The notes under the pieces were generated by a model. It was not told the origin of the DNA. It worked only from the letters and a program-made list of their open reading frames with translations, and made no database searches. Shown one piece after another: positions 46,442-57,500 of a stretch of 64,000 nt of DNA. The position numbers and the translations under genes are program-made. The stretch covers positions 591,173-655,172 of the forward strand of contig GG745333.1 of NCBI GenBank assembly GCA_000151295.1, read 5' to 3'. How positions within the stretch are numbered: the stretch's first letter is position 1; each line of letters starts with the position of its first letter. This DNA is from Allomyces macrogynus ATCC 38327 (lineage: Eukaryota > Blastocladiomycota > Blastocladiomycetes > Blastocladiales > Blastocladiaceae).

Positions 46442-48359
46442 ATGCCGCCCAATAAAGCCTCCACCGATGCCTCTGGTAGCGCCGAGATTTGAGCCGCAGC
46501 GGAAACGACGACCAAGAAGCGCGCCCCTACTACTCGCACCAAAGAAGACGCCCGCCCCCAAATTACCGGCAGCACTGAAAGGGCTCTTGCCGCTCGATAA
46601 AAAGACCAGGCACCCATTGAATGCCTGCCGCGGGAGCTCATGGCCTTGGTCCTCTACTATGCGCTCCCAAGTACCGCGGAAACGAACTGGGTTGCTGCGA
46701 CTTTGACTCTTCTTCAGCTTGCCCGCGCCGCGCCCGTCTTTTATTCGGCCGCCATGACCCGTATCATCCAGAACCCACCCGGCGAGCTCGTCAAGTTGGA
46801 ATCAACATCGTGGGCATGTTGGAACGAGAGCACCCAGGGACCGCTCATGGCTGGCTAGCTTGCCGACAAGCCATCACCATCGACTTTCGAGCCGTGCAAG
46901 TTTCATCTCATTGCGTCGGTCGATGAAGAGGCATTGTATGCCAGCGTCGACCACGTTCCCGTCACGCTGCTCGGACCCATTTCGACGTTTTTTTTTGCGC
47001 CGCGTCCGGCTTGTTGCAACCAATCCGTTCCTGACTTATTCTGGCCATGGCGGTTTGCAACTCATGCACGTGTCGGCAATACAGCCCATTGCCAACCCGG
47101 CCTGGATCTATGAACTTTCTCGCAGTATTCGCACGCCGTCCACCCTGACAAGTGTTGATTTGCTGCTGTCTACGGCGGCATTTTCGGGTGACCTGGCGCG
47201 AGGGTGTGCTGCGATCTTCACGCCGCCTTTGCACATCAGCTTGCTCAAGATTCATTTGCGGGGAAACGATTATTCTGATGCCGCAGGTTTGAGCCAGTCG
47301 ATGCGACTGTTGCTTTCGAGCCTCCCACCACAGCTCAAGGAGCTTGACCTGGATTTTTCATCTGTCGCACTGAAAGTCACGTTGCCGCTTCCTCCACATG
47401 AATGGTCACCAACGGTTTCCTGTTCGCTCCAAATTTTACGCCTGTTCGGTTCCGCGTTCAACGTTCTCGCGCCGACCCTGTTCCTAGTCTTACGCGAAAA
47501 GAAAGCCAAGCTGCACGAGCTGAAACTCGTTAATGTCAAGGTCGACTTGGCTTGGGAAGACCTCCGCGCGTTGCTGCTGCGATCGTTTCGGCATGCGCAC
47601 TTGGAGAACAACAACGACTCTGCTTCCGGTATTCCAGGCTTGATCCAGCACTTTTCCGCCGTCTGCCCAGGATTACGCACGCTGGTAGTGAAGCGCAATA
47701 ATCTGAATTCGGCGTTTACCATGGCACTGCGCCAGTTGCTGGCAGCGCCATCCAAGCTGGAGACGCTTAACGCTGATTGGACGCAGCTTTCTGCAACCGA
47801 ATCCCGGTCGATGGCTGAGGTGTTGCCGTCGTTGCGCACATCGCTCCAGACCCTTCATGTGGCGATGATGGCGCAGATCAGCAACAACCCATACTCTACA
47901 CCTTTCCACGAATCGCCTGACTTCTTGCCCATTCTTTCGGCTCCCCCTACCGTTCGTCCGCGGCTTGATACTCTTGTGATCGTGCACCACGACGGGGAGG
48001 TCCAAGATCTCGCTCCGATCTTGTCGCAACTGAAGTTCTTGCGCAAGCTGATTAACACCAGGTGGACCATGGATCTGGCTCAAGCTCTCCCGCCCAAACT
48101 CGTTGAACTGCGTGTGTTTGGCGAAATCGGTGCGATGGGCGTCAAGGCCCTCCTCGTGGCTAGAAATGAGCACAGCTCGATCCATGTGCTGGTCATGGAG
48201 TATGGGGGTTGGCTTGCATGGTGGACGCGCATTGGCGACCGGCCGGTCTGGCTCGAGACGGCGATGCGCGTATGGATCATTGTTAAACCGGGCGATGCGA
48301 ATCACAACGTTAAGCTGCATCGGCGTGCGCAGGGATGCGAGCGCGTGCGCAACATGTGA
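46442..48359 (+). pseudogene. F-box/leucine-rich-repeat-like gene with three in-frame stops and a frameshift
   Basis: From the ATG at 46442 the frame reads MPPNKASTDASGSAEI, a TGA (46490), a Lys/Thr-rich linker, a TAA (46598), then an F-box-like block (IECLPRELMALVLYYALP, LLQLARAAPVFYSAAMTRI). A TAG follows at 46856, with protein-like sequence beyond it (FEPCKFHLIASVDEEALY). At a T9 run near 46990 the frame shifts by one into a 48359-terminating open frame with leucine-rich repeats (LKELDLDFSSV, LHELKLVNVKVDL, LRTLVVKRNNL). All three stop types occur, arguing against codon reassignment. A 69-base intron ending at the TAG is possible. The leucine-rich part from 46995 is intact over about 450 residues and might still be expressed alone. 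It resembles the broken gene at 23563-24895 in layout. Confidence 0.55.
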
Positions 48360-48556
48360 GATGAGGAAGTCGCATTGAGATGATTCGAGAGGTTATGTGT
48401 ATTTGATTTGCTTCTCGTTGCTTTTGAGCTCGATCAAGATTGCATTGTCCAGTGGAGCGTTTCATTTCATGTTGTTTCCTGCATAACTTTCATAACGTTT
48501 CGACCAAGGGTTTCGTCACCACACCCGACCGGTCGCTACTTGTCAGCGACAAGGCC

Positions 48557-49654
48557 TCAAAACCGACAACACCCCGCCTTCCGCACCGTCTTCCCCAACC
48601 GCACCGTCTTCCCCAACCGCACCGTCTTCCCCAACCGCACCTTCTCCACCCAATTGAACGGCAAAGCTATTGGTACCCGACCCGTCCTTGGCCGCAGGCT
48701 TCCGAGCAAGAGCCGCACCATCCGCGCGTGCTCGTCTTGTCCCTCGGGGTCCGTCGCGAGCCACTGCACACACTCGCCGTAAAACCGAAATTTCCGCACC
48801 GCCACGGCCGCACGGCGCCGGTGCTGGCCAAGCGCGCTCTCTGTCGCCGCTGGCTGCGATACAACGCGCAGGACCGCAGGCGTCGCGGCCGGGTCGCAGC
48901 TGATTCGAGCAAACAGTTCGCAGAAATGATCGATCGCGCGAGATGCGGCGACGAGGTCGGAGAAGAGAGCGGCCGCGTCGGTCAGAACGAGCGGGAGCCG
49001 GTCGCGCGAGAGGGAGTAGGATGGGTGTCAAGTGCAGCACGTGAGTTGGCTGCGAAGTCTCGCACCGTTGATGTATATCGGCGCACCTTTTCGGCCGTCT
49101 CCATGACCGTCGCGACCCACTCTTCAATGCCTTCATACTCGAAATCTTGGAGCGCCGCGGCCAAGGCTGGCGAGAGCGTCAACGCCGCCTGGCACACGCC
49201 GAGCGCATCGGGCGTCAAGTCGCCGCACAAGAGCGGGCCAGCGTTGCGCACGTTAATAGCACGTCGAGCAGGTTGAAGCTTAGCGTCGGATCAGGATCAA
49301 AACTGGCTCCCAAGCGACGAGACTTGCCCGATACTCGTGCGGGGCCGTAGAGTTTACGTGCTTCGGGAACGCGAGGACTTGCTCGGTGCCGACGAGCAGC
49401 GATGACACCAGTGGGTTCGGTTCGTCGCCTTGCACGAAAATGGATGGTCGGTCTTGTGCGGTGGTACTGGATTGGTCCACTTTGCGCAAAGTCGGCCACC
49501 ATGACTGCCAAAGCGGGATCAGGTCGGCAAGATTGGATGCCGACGTCGGATTGGTCACAATTACAGCGGGAGAGACGGATCGACTGTGATCCTGAATCTC
49601 ATCTTGAAACTGGTCGACGAGACGGTTGTCGCGCTGAAGGGTACTGTTGGTCAT
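48557..49654 (-). CDS. Unrecognised protein, helix-rich, gene structure uncertain
   Basis: I do not recognise this gene. Protein-like sequence starts at the ATG at 49654 (QRDNRLVDQFQDEIQDHS) and reaches about 49335. It continues in other frames: FNLLD near 49270, AALTLSPALAAALQDFEYEGIEEWV to about 49040, then RLPLVLTDAAALFSDLV to the stop at 48557. A 73-base intron (GTGCTA to GTGCCAG, phase 0) fits the second change, and a 56-base intron may fit the first. The third, near 49020, has no splice solution and needs a one-base indel. The product would be about 330-365 residues, mostly helical. Its C-terminus is built by an 18-base repeat (VRLGKT three times). It follows the XRCC2-like gene on the same strand at a distance of 138 bases. 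Confidence 0.45.
48581..48649. repeat. 18-base minisatellite, three perfect copies and one partial
   Basis: CCGCACCGTCTTCCCCAA occurs at 48581-48598, 48599-48616 and 48617-48634, with a degenerate partial copy to 48649. The period is a multiple of three, and on the minus strand it encodes VRLGKT repeats at the C-terminus of the unrecognised gene. Confidence 0.9.
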
Positions 49655-49792
49655 GATTGCGACTTAGTCACTTGTCAAGAAATGAAAGCGTCGATGTGAC
49701 GACCCAAGCTTCTGAGCACAGATTCTTTGCAAGATGTTGACAGCCTGACGGCAAGGCACAGAAAGAGATTGGGAAAATATTGTTAAAGGCAA

Positions 49793-51114
49793 TCATGTTG
49801 GACTCACGACATCCTGGACACCCTGTGCATTGACAGCGAGCAAGAGCGGCGGGAGGACGCGCGGGTGCACGAGCTGGCACTGTACAAACGTGGTCGACAG
49901 CGCGCTCGCACGAGCCTCGTCCACACCCTCTTCTGCCTCCGTCTCCTCGGCCGTGTCGAGTCGCGTCAGCACAAACCGAAAGGTCACAGATTTCCCAATC
50001 GCGGCACCCAACGTGTCGACAGCCTTGATGTGGAGGGCATGCGCGATCGCCACTGGGTCGTGCGCATTGACTTGCCGTACAAGTTGAGCTACTGCATCGG
50101 CCGAGAGTCCCGACGTTGCTGTGGACCCGCGCGGTCGTCCGGACTGCGATCGCAGCACCGAACCCAAGTGACGGCGCGCAAACACTGCCCACGTTGACAC
50201 AATCACGGTAACGCCGCGGTGCCGGATTCGCGCGAGTTGCGCGAGAATGGTACGTGACAGATCGTCGTATTCTTGCGGCACGGGCGCGGTCGCCGATTTG
50301 AGCGGCCACAAGAGCATCGACAGTGAGTCGATGATCAGGTACCGCGGCGGCGACCAGGTGGGCGATGGTGGGTCCGACTCGATGCGGCGCGCGAGCGTGC
50401 GCAGGACCGCGAGGAACTGCTGGTGGTGGTCGACGCGGCACACGGACACGCGGTTCAGCGCCGCACGTACAACGTCGTGCACGCCCGGATCGCGCTCGAG
50501 CTCGGCAATGATCTGAGCATCGTGGCCATCGAGCCCCTGCGCGGCGAGCACGCACTGCACGACGTGCGTGACCAGCGTTTGGTGCAGACGAATCGGGTCG
50601 AGGCGACGGTCCACGTCGATCACGACCGCGGGCGCTTCTTGGCCATACGCCGGGCTTCCGTCGGGGAGCGTGGTCGGAGAGAGGATCGTGAGGAGGAGAT
50701 GCTGCATGATGGCCGACTTGCCCGACGCGGGACCACCGTGCAGCTCAATCAGGTCGCCGATTTTGCCGGCCACCGCCGTTGCTGGTATGGAACCGGCAAG
50801 GGCGTGCTGGCGGTGCTCGGTGGTCACGGTCTGGATCGGCTGATCAATGGCATCGAGATAGAATGGCGGGAGCGGCGGGCGCTCCGTCAGGCGAAAGAAG
50901 ACCTATTCACGAGTATCGATCAAACCCACGTTCGTTGACAGTGATTTCGCCTGACCTCCGCCCGGTCGTTACAAGGTGTATGGACACGGCACATCAGTGG
51001 CGATTTATATACATCCAACGCAGACTCTCGCGCAAGACTGGCGGCGATTTGTCTTCGGCTTGGCCCTGAAGCGCTGCCAGCACGGTTGTCCCCGGCCGTC
51101 TGCACTTGATCCAT
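49793..51114 (-). CDS. XRCC2: XRCC2-like RAD51 paralogue
   Basis: Exon 1 is 51013-51114 and exon 2 is 49793-50902, with a GT-AG intron of 110 bases (acceptor GTGAATAG), giving 403 residues. The RecA-type ATPase core begins GDLIELHGGPASGKS (Walker A at 90-97), has VVIDVD in the following strand, and a Walker B YLIIDSLSMLLW at 221 onward, then GVTVIVSTW. The GD.IE.HG opening and LIIDSLS match XRCC2 better than RAD51, RAD51D or XRCC3. XRCC2 acts in the BCDX2 complex supporting RAD51 filaments in homologous recombination. Relatives end near the position of GVQDV here. A strong donor-like GTGAGT immediately follows, so a small last exon is possible (acceptor CTCAG near 49712). The start is shared head-to-head with the dynein gene at 51564. 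Confidence 0.82.
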
Positions 51115-51563
51115 GCTCGAGCCGGCCACGTCGAGGCAATCGTAGGGAACTGCGCTCAGTCCAACGTTTCAGGCAGTCTTTTGTCGTCGGGATCGACGGG
51201 ATGAAGCGCGTGGAGGTGGTTAACGACCGCAGTGACTTTCGAGACCTGGGCGTGAGCCGGCGTGAGCACGAGCTTCACAAAGCAACACAGGCACGCGTTT
51301 GTCACATGGTCTCGCACTGGAAGAAAGCGCGTCTCCCACCCATGTGCCTCTCACGTGTCTCTTGACGAGCTGATCAGCGTGTTTTGTGGGCTCGCCATCG
51401 TCGACGACGACAAACGCAGCTGCAGCGACTTTGTCGGCGACGACGGCGACGACGGCGACGACGACGCCGTTGACGGGGCCGACTGCAACCTTCCGCATCT
51501 GCACCGCCTCCTCTCCACCATCCGCATTCATCGCACCCGCCATTGATCCGACCCATCTCGACC
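51115..51563. promoter_or_regulatory. Head-to-head promoter region of XRCC2-like and DNAH6-like genes
   Basis: The two start codons are 449 bases apart and point outwards, so both promoters lie in this stretch. A GACGACGGC-type short tandem tract is at about 51425-51470. No specific factor site can be named. Confidence 0.55.
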
Positions 51564-54500
51564 ATGAACTCGTCCGACCGCCCCGTCCCGGGCCTGGCTC
51601 GCTTGCCCTCGTCATTCAGCGACCCTGCGTCGCCGCACCTTACCGCTCCGTCTCCGAACAGCCCTCGCGGCGTCCTTGCAGCTGCTGGACAGCCCGAAGC
51701 GCTCCGCAACGCCCTGACCGGCCGGCTCTACACGCAGGTCCGCGGAGCAGAGCCCCCGGCATTCGTACTTTCGTCACAGGCGCTGCTCTACTCTCCCGTC
51801 AAGGCTGCCCCACGTCGCCCTCTCGTGCAAGCCACCTCCAGTTCACCAGCTACCGCCACCGTCGCACCGTTGACCGGGGCACCACCATCAAGCTACGGCA
51901 CTGGACCCGCAAGGATCCCCAATGCCGCCCCGTTGCCACCATTACGCACGCCCGGTGCGCCCGAAGGCTACTCGGTGCGACGACGGCGCGAAAAGCGTCC
52001 TCCGCTCGACGACCGCTGCGCCGTTTCGCCGGGGACCGATGCAGTGACAGGAAAACCGCTGTCGCCGCATTCTGTGCTGCCGTCCATTCCGGCCCCACCG
52101 CCGGGCGACGCGCCGTCGTCGGCCAAGCGGCCGCGCACGCGGCAGTACGAAGCGTTGGTCCAGGATCTGCGCCATGCCACGACGCGCGCCATGACCTCGC
52201 CGTTTGATTTCATTCGCGCCTTGCAGCAGGGTGGCGCGCATCGCCCGCAACTCGAATTTGTCTACATGCGGCCCGTCAATCGCGATCCGGCCATTTACAA
52301 CCCGTACGACCTCGTCATTACAGAGTACGAGAACGTCGACAAGAATGATTTTTACACGCTGTCTGAGTCGGTGCGTGCTCGCCATCTTTTTCTCTCATCG
52401 TGCTGTCGGCGGCACACAGTTTAACCGCTTTTTCGCTGCGGAATAATAGGGCGTTACGCACTTCACGTCGACTGCGACCGATTTTACGCCGCTCCAGCAG
52501 TGGATTCGGGAGCACCGCGTATTCAATGCTATGATCAAGGTCCGCTTCTTTGCGCAGTACAGGCTGTGGAAGTCGTTTACGACCTGGCACAAGAACGTGC
52601 GCCGCACCAAGCTCGCTGCCGCGCGCAAGCAGGTGCAGCGCAAGCTCTTTGGACTTGACGCACCGCTCGCACGCGGTGTCGCACGGACACGCGCCGCATG
52701 TACGGCCCTGCTCGAACAGTCGCTGCTACACGCGCCAGCCGACCAGCCATGGGACCTGCACGCGTTTGTTCAGGACCAGGCCGAGCATTTGCGGTCGCGC
52801 ATGACAGCGACGCTCGCGCAGTTTGATGCCGACGTGCGCGCTATTGTTGTTGAAGCGTGCCAGGAGGCGCTACTGGCCGCCAATTGCTCGCTCGATAAGG
52901 CCGAAGCCGAGGCGCTCACGTTCACGCAGCAGGCCGCGCGTCGCTCCGAGTGCCGGCGGCTCGAGCGGTTTGTCAAACTCGTCGACTACTTGAAGTTCCA
53001 CACGCTGCACATGCTCGTTGTTTCGGCCAGCCGCCAGCTGCTCTTGGTCTTGCTCGGTCGCTGCACGTCGGCCGAGATTCAGGCTGGACCCGACGACGCC
53101 GAGAACTTGTTTTACCATGTGCCGACGTTGGCGCTCGCTCTCGCCGGGTATGAATCGTTTGCGGGTGTTGTCGCCAAGCTCCTGCCCGGGCTGTCGGCGG
53201 GCCAAGAGATGGATGGCGATGGCGACGTACCGCAGCGCACATTCTTGGACGTAATCCAGGCCGCGGCCGTGGGTGCGGCACCGGCGCGCAAGCAGCCGCT
53301 GTTCCGCGTCGAGCTCGGCATTGACGGTGGTCACTTGGCCTTGGTACCGACGATCAAGGACCTGTTCCAGGTCATCGACCAGCTCAGCAAGCAGCACCTC
53401 GCGTGCGTCGAGACCGTGTCGACGCTGACCAACTCGATCGACTTTATCTTTTCGGGCGAGTCGTTTGAGGACCCGGATTTCACCGAGGGCCCGAGCCTGG
53501 CGCAGATCATCAACGACGACATTTACTACACGGCGCTCAACGAGCGGATTCGCGCGGCGCTCGCGGGTAACTACAAGGCCGTGCAGACGTTCACGCTCGA
53601 GTTTGAGCAGTACCGCGACATGTTTGTGCAGAACCATAAACTTGACCTGGCCGGGATCGCCGCGGGCACGGTGCAGTTCCCGGGCGTCGACGAGACGACG
53701 CGTGGTCTGACGACGGCCTTTTTCGAGCAGTCGCTCGCCGTGTTTGCCGACCAGATCAAGCGCATCAAGGCGCTGTCGGCGACGACGGTGGTGACCAATT
53801 TCCTCGCCGATATTGCGCAGTTCAAGGCCACGATTCTGCCGTCGCCGCAAAAGTGTTTCCAGGACATCACGGCCATGATCCCGACACTCGCGCGCGACAA
53901 GAACGAGGTGCTGCTCAACGAGCTCAATTTCTCCGTTAAAGTGCTTGGGTCGCAGCCGCACACGGTCGAGGCCTTTGTCGAGTACCTCGCGCACCTCGAC
54001 AAGGTCAAGGAGGAAAAGGACGCGCTCGAGGCGCGGTACCAGGAAGTGTCCAAACTCTACTCGCTCATTGACCAGTACGCGCTGCCGATTGTGCCCACGG
54101 ACCTGGCCATGTTCCAGACATTGCGGCCAACGCTGCGACAACTGCGCGAGGCCGTCGACCTGGCCGACGAGACGCGTGACGACTCGATTGCGCGGTTCTC
54201 GGGCGAGCTCGAAAAGCTGTATGCCGATTTGATCACGCAGGTCAACGACGTGCGCGCCCGTGCGCAAGACCCAATGATCTTGAACCCGGCGTCGCCTGTC
54301 GACCAGGTCATGGGGTACCTCGGTGACTTGGGGCAGCAGTTTACGACGCTGCTCGCGCTCGCCGACCAGTATGCCGAGTACCAGGCGCAGTTCAAGGTGG
54401 CGCCGACGCGCAGTGCCGAGCTCGAGGAGGCCAAGCAGGACCTCGACATGAAGACGGCGCTCTGGGAAAGTTTCCAGAAATGGGACGAGCTCACGCGCGC

Positions 54501-57500
54501 GTGGGACCTGTCGCCGTTCGAAAAGATCAACACCGAGGACATGGCCGCGCAGATCAATGGGTACATGAAGACCATCTACAACCTCGACAAGGGTTTGCCG
54601 CCCAACGAGGTCGTGCCCAAGCTCAAGCAAATGGTCGAGACGTACCGTGCCATGTTCTCGACGATTGTCGATTTGCGCAACCCGGCACTCAAGGCGCGGC
54701 ACTGGGACAAGATCCAGGAAACGATTGGCAAGACGATTGCGCGCGACGAGACGCTCACGCTCGCCGTTTTGCGCGAGGCCAATGTCTTCAAGTTCAAGGA
54801 GGAGATTTCGGGCATTTCGGGCCAGGCGTCGAGCGAGGCCGCGCTCGAGGAAATGCTGCAAAAGATTGTGCGCACGTGGTCCGACACCGAGTTCATCGTG
54901 CTGCCCTACCGCGACAACAAGGACGTCTACATTCTCGGCGGCGTCGAGGACATTCAGACGTTGCTCGAGGACTCGCAGGTCACGCTCGCAACTATCAAGG
55001 CGTCGCGGCATCTCGGGCCCATCAAGTCGGACGTAGAAAAGTGGGACAAGTCATTGTCGCTCTTCTCCGACACGCTCGACGCGTGGATGGTGTGCCAGCG
55101 CAACTGGCTCTACCTCGAGTCCATCTTCTCAGCGCCGGACATTCAGAGGCAATTGCCCGAGGAGGCCAAGATGTTTGCGCAGGTCGACCGCAACTGGAAG
55201 GACATTATGCGGCGCGCGGCACGGCACCCGAATGCGATGAAGTGCGGCACGACGCCCGGCACGCTCGAGACGCTGCAGCAGAACAACGAGTTCCTCGAAA
55301 AGATTCAAAAGTGTCTCGAAGAGTACCTCGAGTCGAAGCGGCTGCTGTTCCCGCGATTCTACTTCTTGTCGAACGACGAGCTGCTCGAGATCCTGTCGCA
55401 GACTAAGAACCCGCAGTCGGTGCAGCCGCATCTCGGCAAGTGTTTTGACGCGATCAAGTCGCTCGAGTTCTCGCCCGAACCCAAAAGCATTGATATTTTG
55501 GCCATGATCTCGCCCGAGGGCGAAAAAGTCACGTTCAACAAGCCGCTCAAGGCGCGCGGTAACGTCGAGACGTGGCTCTCGGCCGTGGAAGAGACCATGT
55601 TTGCGACGGTGCGCCGCATGCTCAAGGTCGCGCTTGCCGAGTTTACGCCTGAGGACCGGCCGAAATGGCTGCTCGAGCACGCGGGCCAAGTCGTCTTGAC
55701 GGCGTCACAGATCATGTGGTGCGTCGAGGTGTCGCAGGCGCTCGAGAGCGACAAGCCCATCGAGGCGCTGCGGCAGTTCAAGGAAAAGTCGATTGCGAAC
55801 CTGTCGCAGGTCGCGGCGATTGTGCGCGGCGACTTGACCAAACTGCAGCGTGCGGTGCTCGGTGCGCTGATTACGATTGACGTGCACGCGCGCGATATTT
55901 TGATTGAAATGGTCGAGACGAGTGTGTCGTCGCTCAACGATTTCGGGTGGCTCAAGCAGCTGCGGTACTACTGGGATCCGGACACGGACGTGTGCGTCGT
56001 ACGCATGTCGGACACGGCTTTCAATTACGGCTGCGAGTACCTCGGGTGCTCGCCGCGTCTCGTCATCACGCCGCTGACCGATCGATGCTACCTGACGCTC
56101 ACGGGCGCGATTGCCATCAATCTTGGCGGGTCGCCGCTGGGCCCTGCTGGTACGGGCAAGACAGAGACGGTCAAGGACTTGGCCAAAGCCCTAGCGCGGC
56201 AATGTGTCGTCTTCAACTGTTCCGACTCGCTCGACTACAAGATGATGGGCAAGTTCTTTGCTGGGCTCGCACAGTCGGGCGCGTGGTGCTGCTTTGACGA
56301 GTTTAACCGCATCGACATTGAAGTGTTGTCGGTCATTGCGCAGCAGTTGCTCACGATCAAGACGGCCAAGGACGGCAATGTGGCGCGGTTCATGTTCGAG
56401 GGCAAGGAAATCAGGCTCATCCCGTCGTGCGCGGCTTATATCACCATGAACCCGGGCTACGCTGGCCGTCAGGAGCTGCCTGACAACTTGAAGGCTCTCT
56501 TCCGGCCGATTGCCATGATGATTCCAGACTATGGCCTGATTGCCGAAATCATGCTCTACTCGGAAGGGTTCGAGGACGCCAAACTACTCGCCGGCAAGGT
56601 CGTCAACCTCTACAAGCTCTGCTCGGAGCAGCTGTCGCAGCAGGACCACTACGATTTCGGCATGCGCGCCGTCAAGTCGGTGCTGGTCATGGCCGGGCAG
56701 CTCAAGCGCGCGAACCCGACAATTTCCGAGAACGTCGTCCTGATCCGGTCGCTGCGCGACTCAAACTTGCCTAAGTTTTTGGCTGACGACGTGCCGCTGT
56801 TCCTCGGCATTTTGCAGGACTTGTTCCCGGGCGTTGTCATTCCGGACCAGGATTTCGGCGCGCTCAAGGCCGCGATCGAGCAGGTGCTCGCAGCAAGAAA
56901 CTATGTCGTCGTGCCCAAATTTGTCGACCGCATCATTCAGCTCTACGACACGACACGCGTGCGGCACGGTGTCATGCTCGTCGGACCGACGGGTGGCGGC
57001 AAGACGGTCGCGTACCAGGTGCTCGCCGAGGCCATGTCGGTCCTGCACAAAACCAAGCCCGACACATTCGAGGCCGTGCAGCTGTCGATTCTCAACCCAA
57101 AATGCATCACCATGGACGAGCTCTACGGCGCCGTGAACCTCGCGACCATGGAGTGGAAGGACGGGTTGATTGGCAACGTGACGCGGCAGCAAGTCGCTGA
57201 CCCGAGCCCAGACGAAAAATGGACCGTGTTTGATGGGCCCGTCGACGCGCTGTGGATTGAGAACATGAACACGGTGCTCGACGACAACAAGCTCTTGTGT
57301 CTGACCAATGGCGAGCGCATCAAGCTGTCGAACTCGATCCGCATGATGTTTGAGGTCATGGATCTTGCGGTTGCGTCGGTACGTGCTCTTGATTATGTCC
57401 CCTTTTGCGCGCCAGAATTGCAAATCTGACGTTGGTTTCCCCTCGTTTGCTAGCCCGCTACGGTCAGTCGATGCGGCATGGTCTACATGGACCCGGCCAA

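Noticed and set aside
46490..46858. Stop-codon reassignment as an explanation for in-frame stops
   Set aside because: TGA, TAA and TAG all occur as interruptions, while intact long genes in the window use the same codons as normal terminators.
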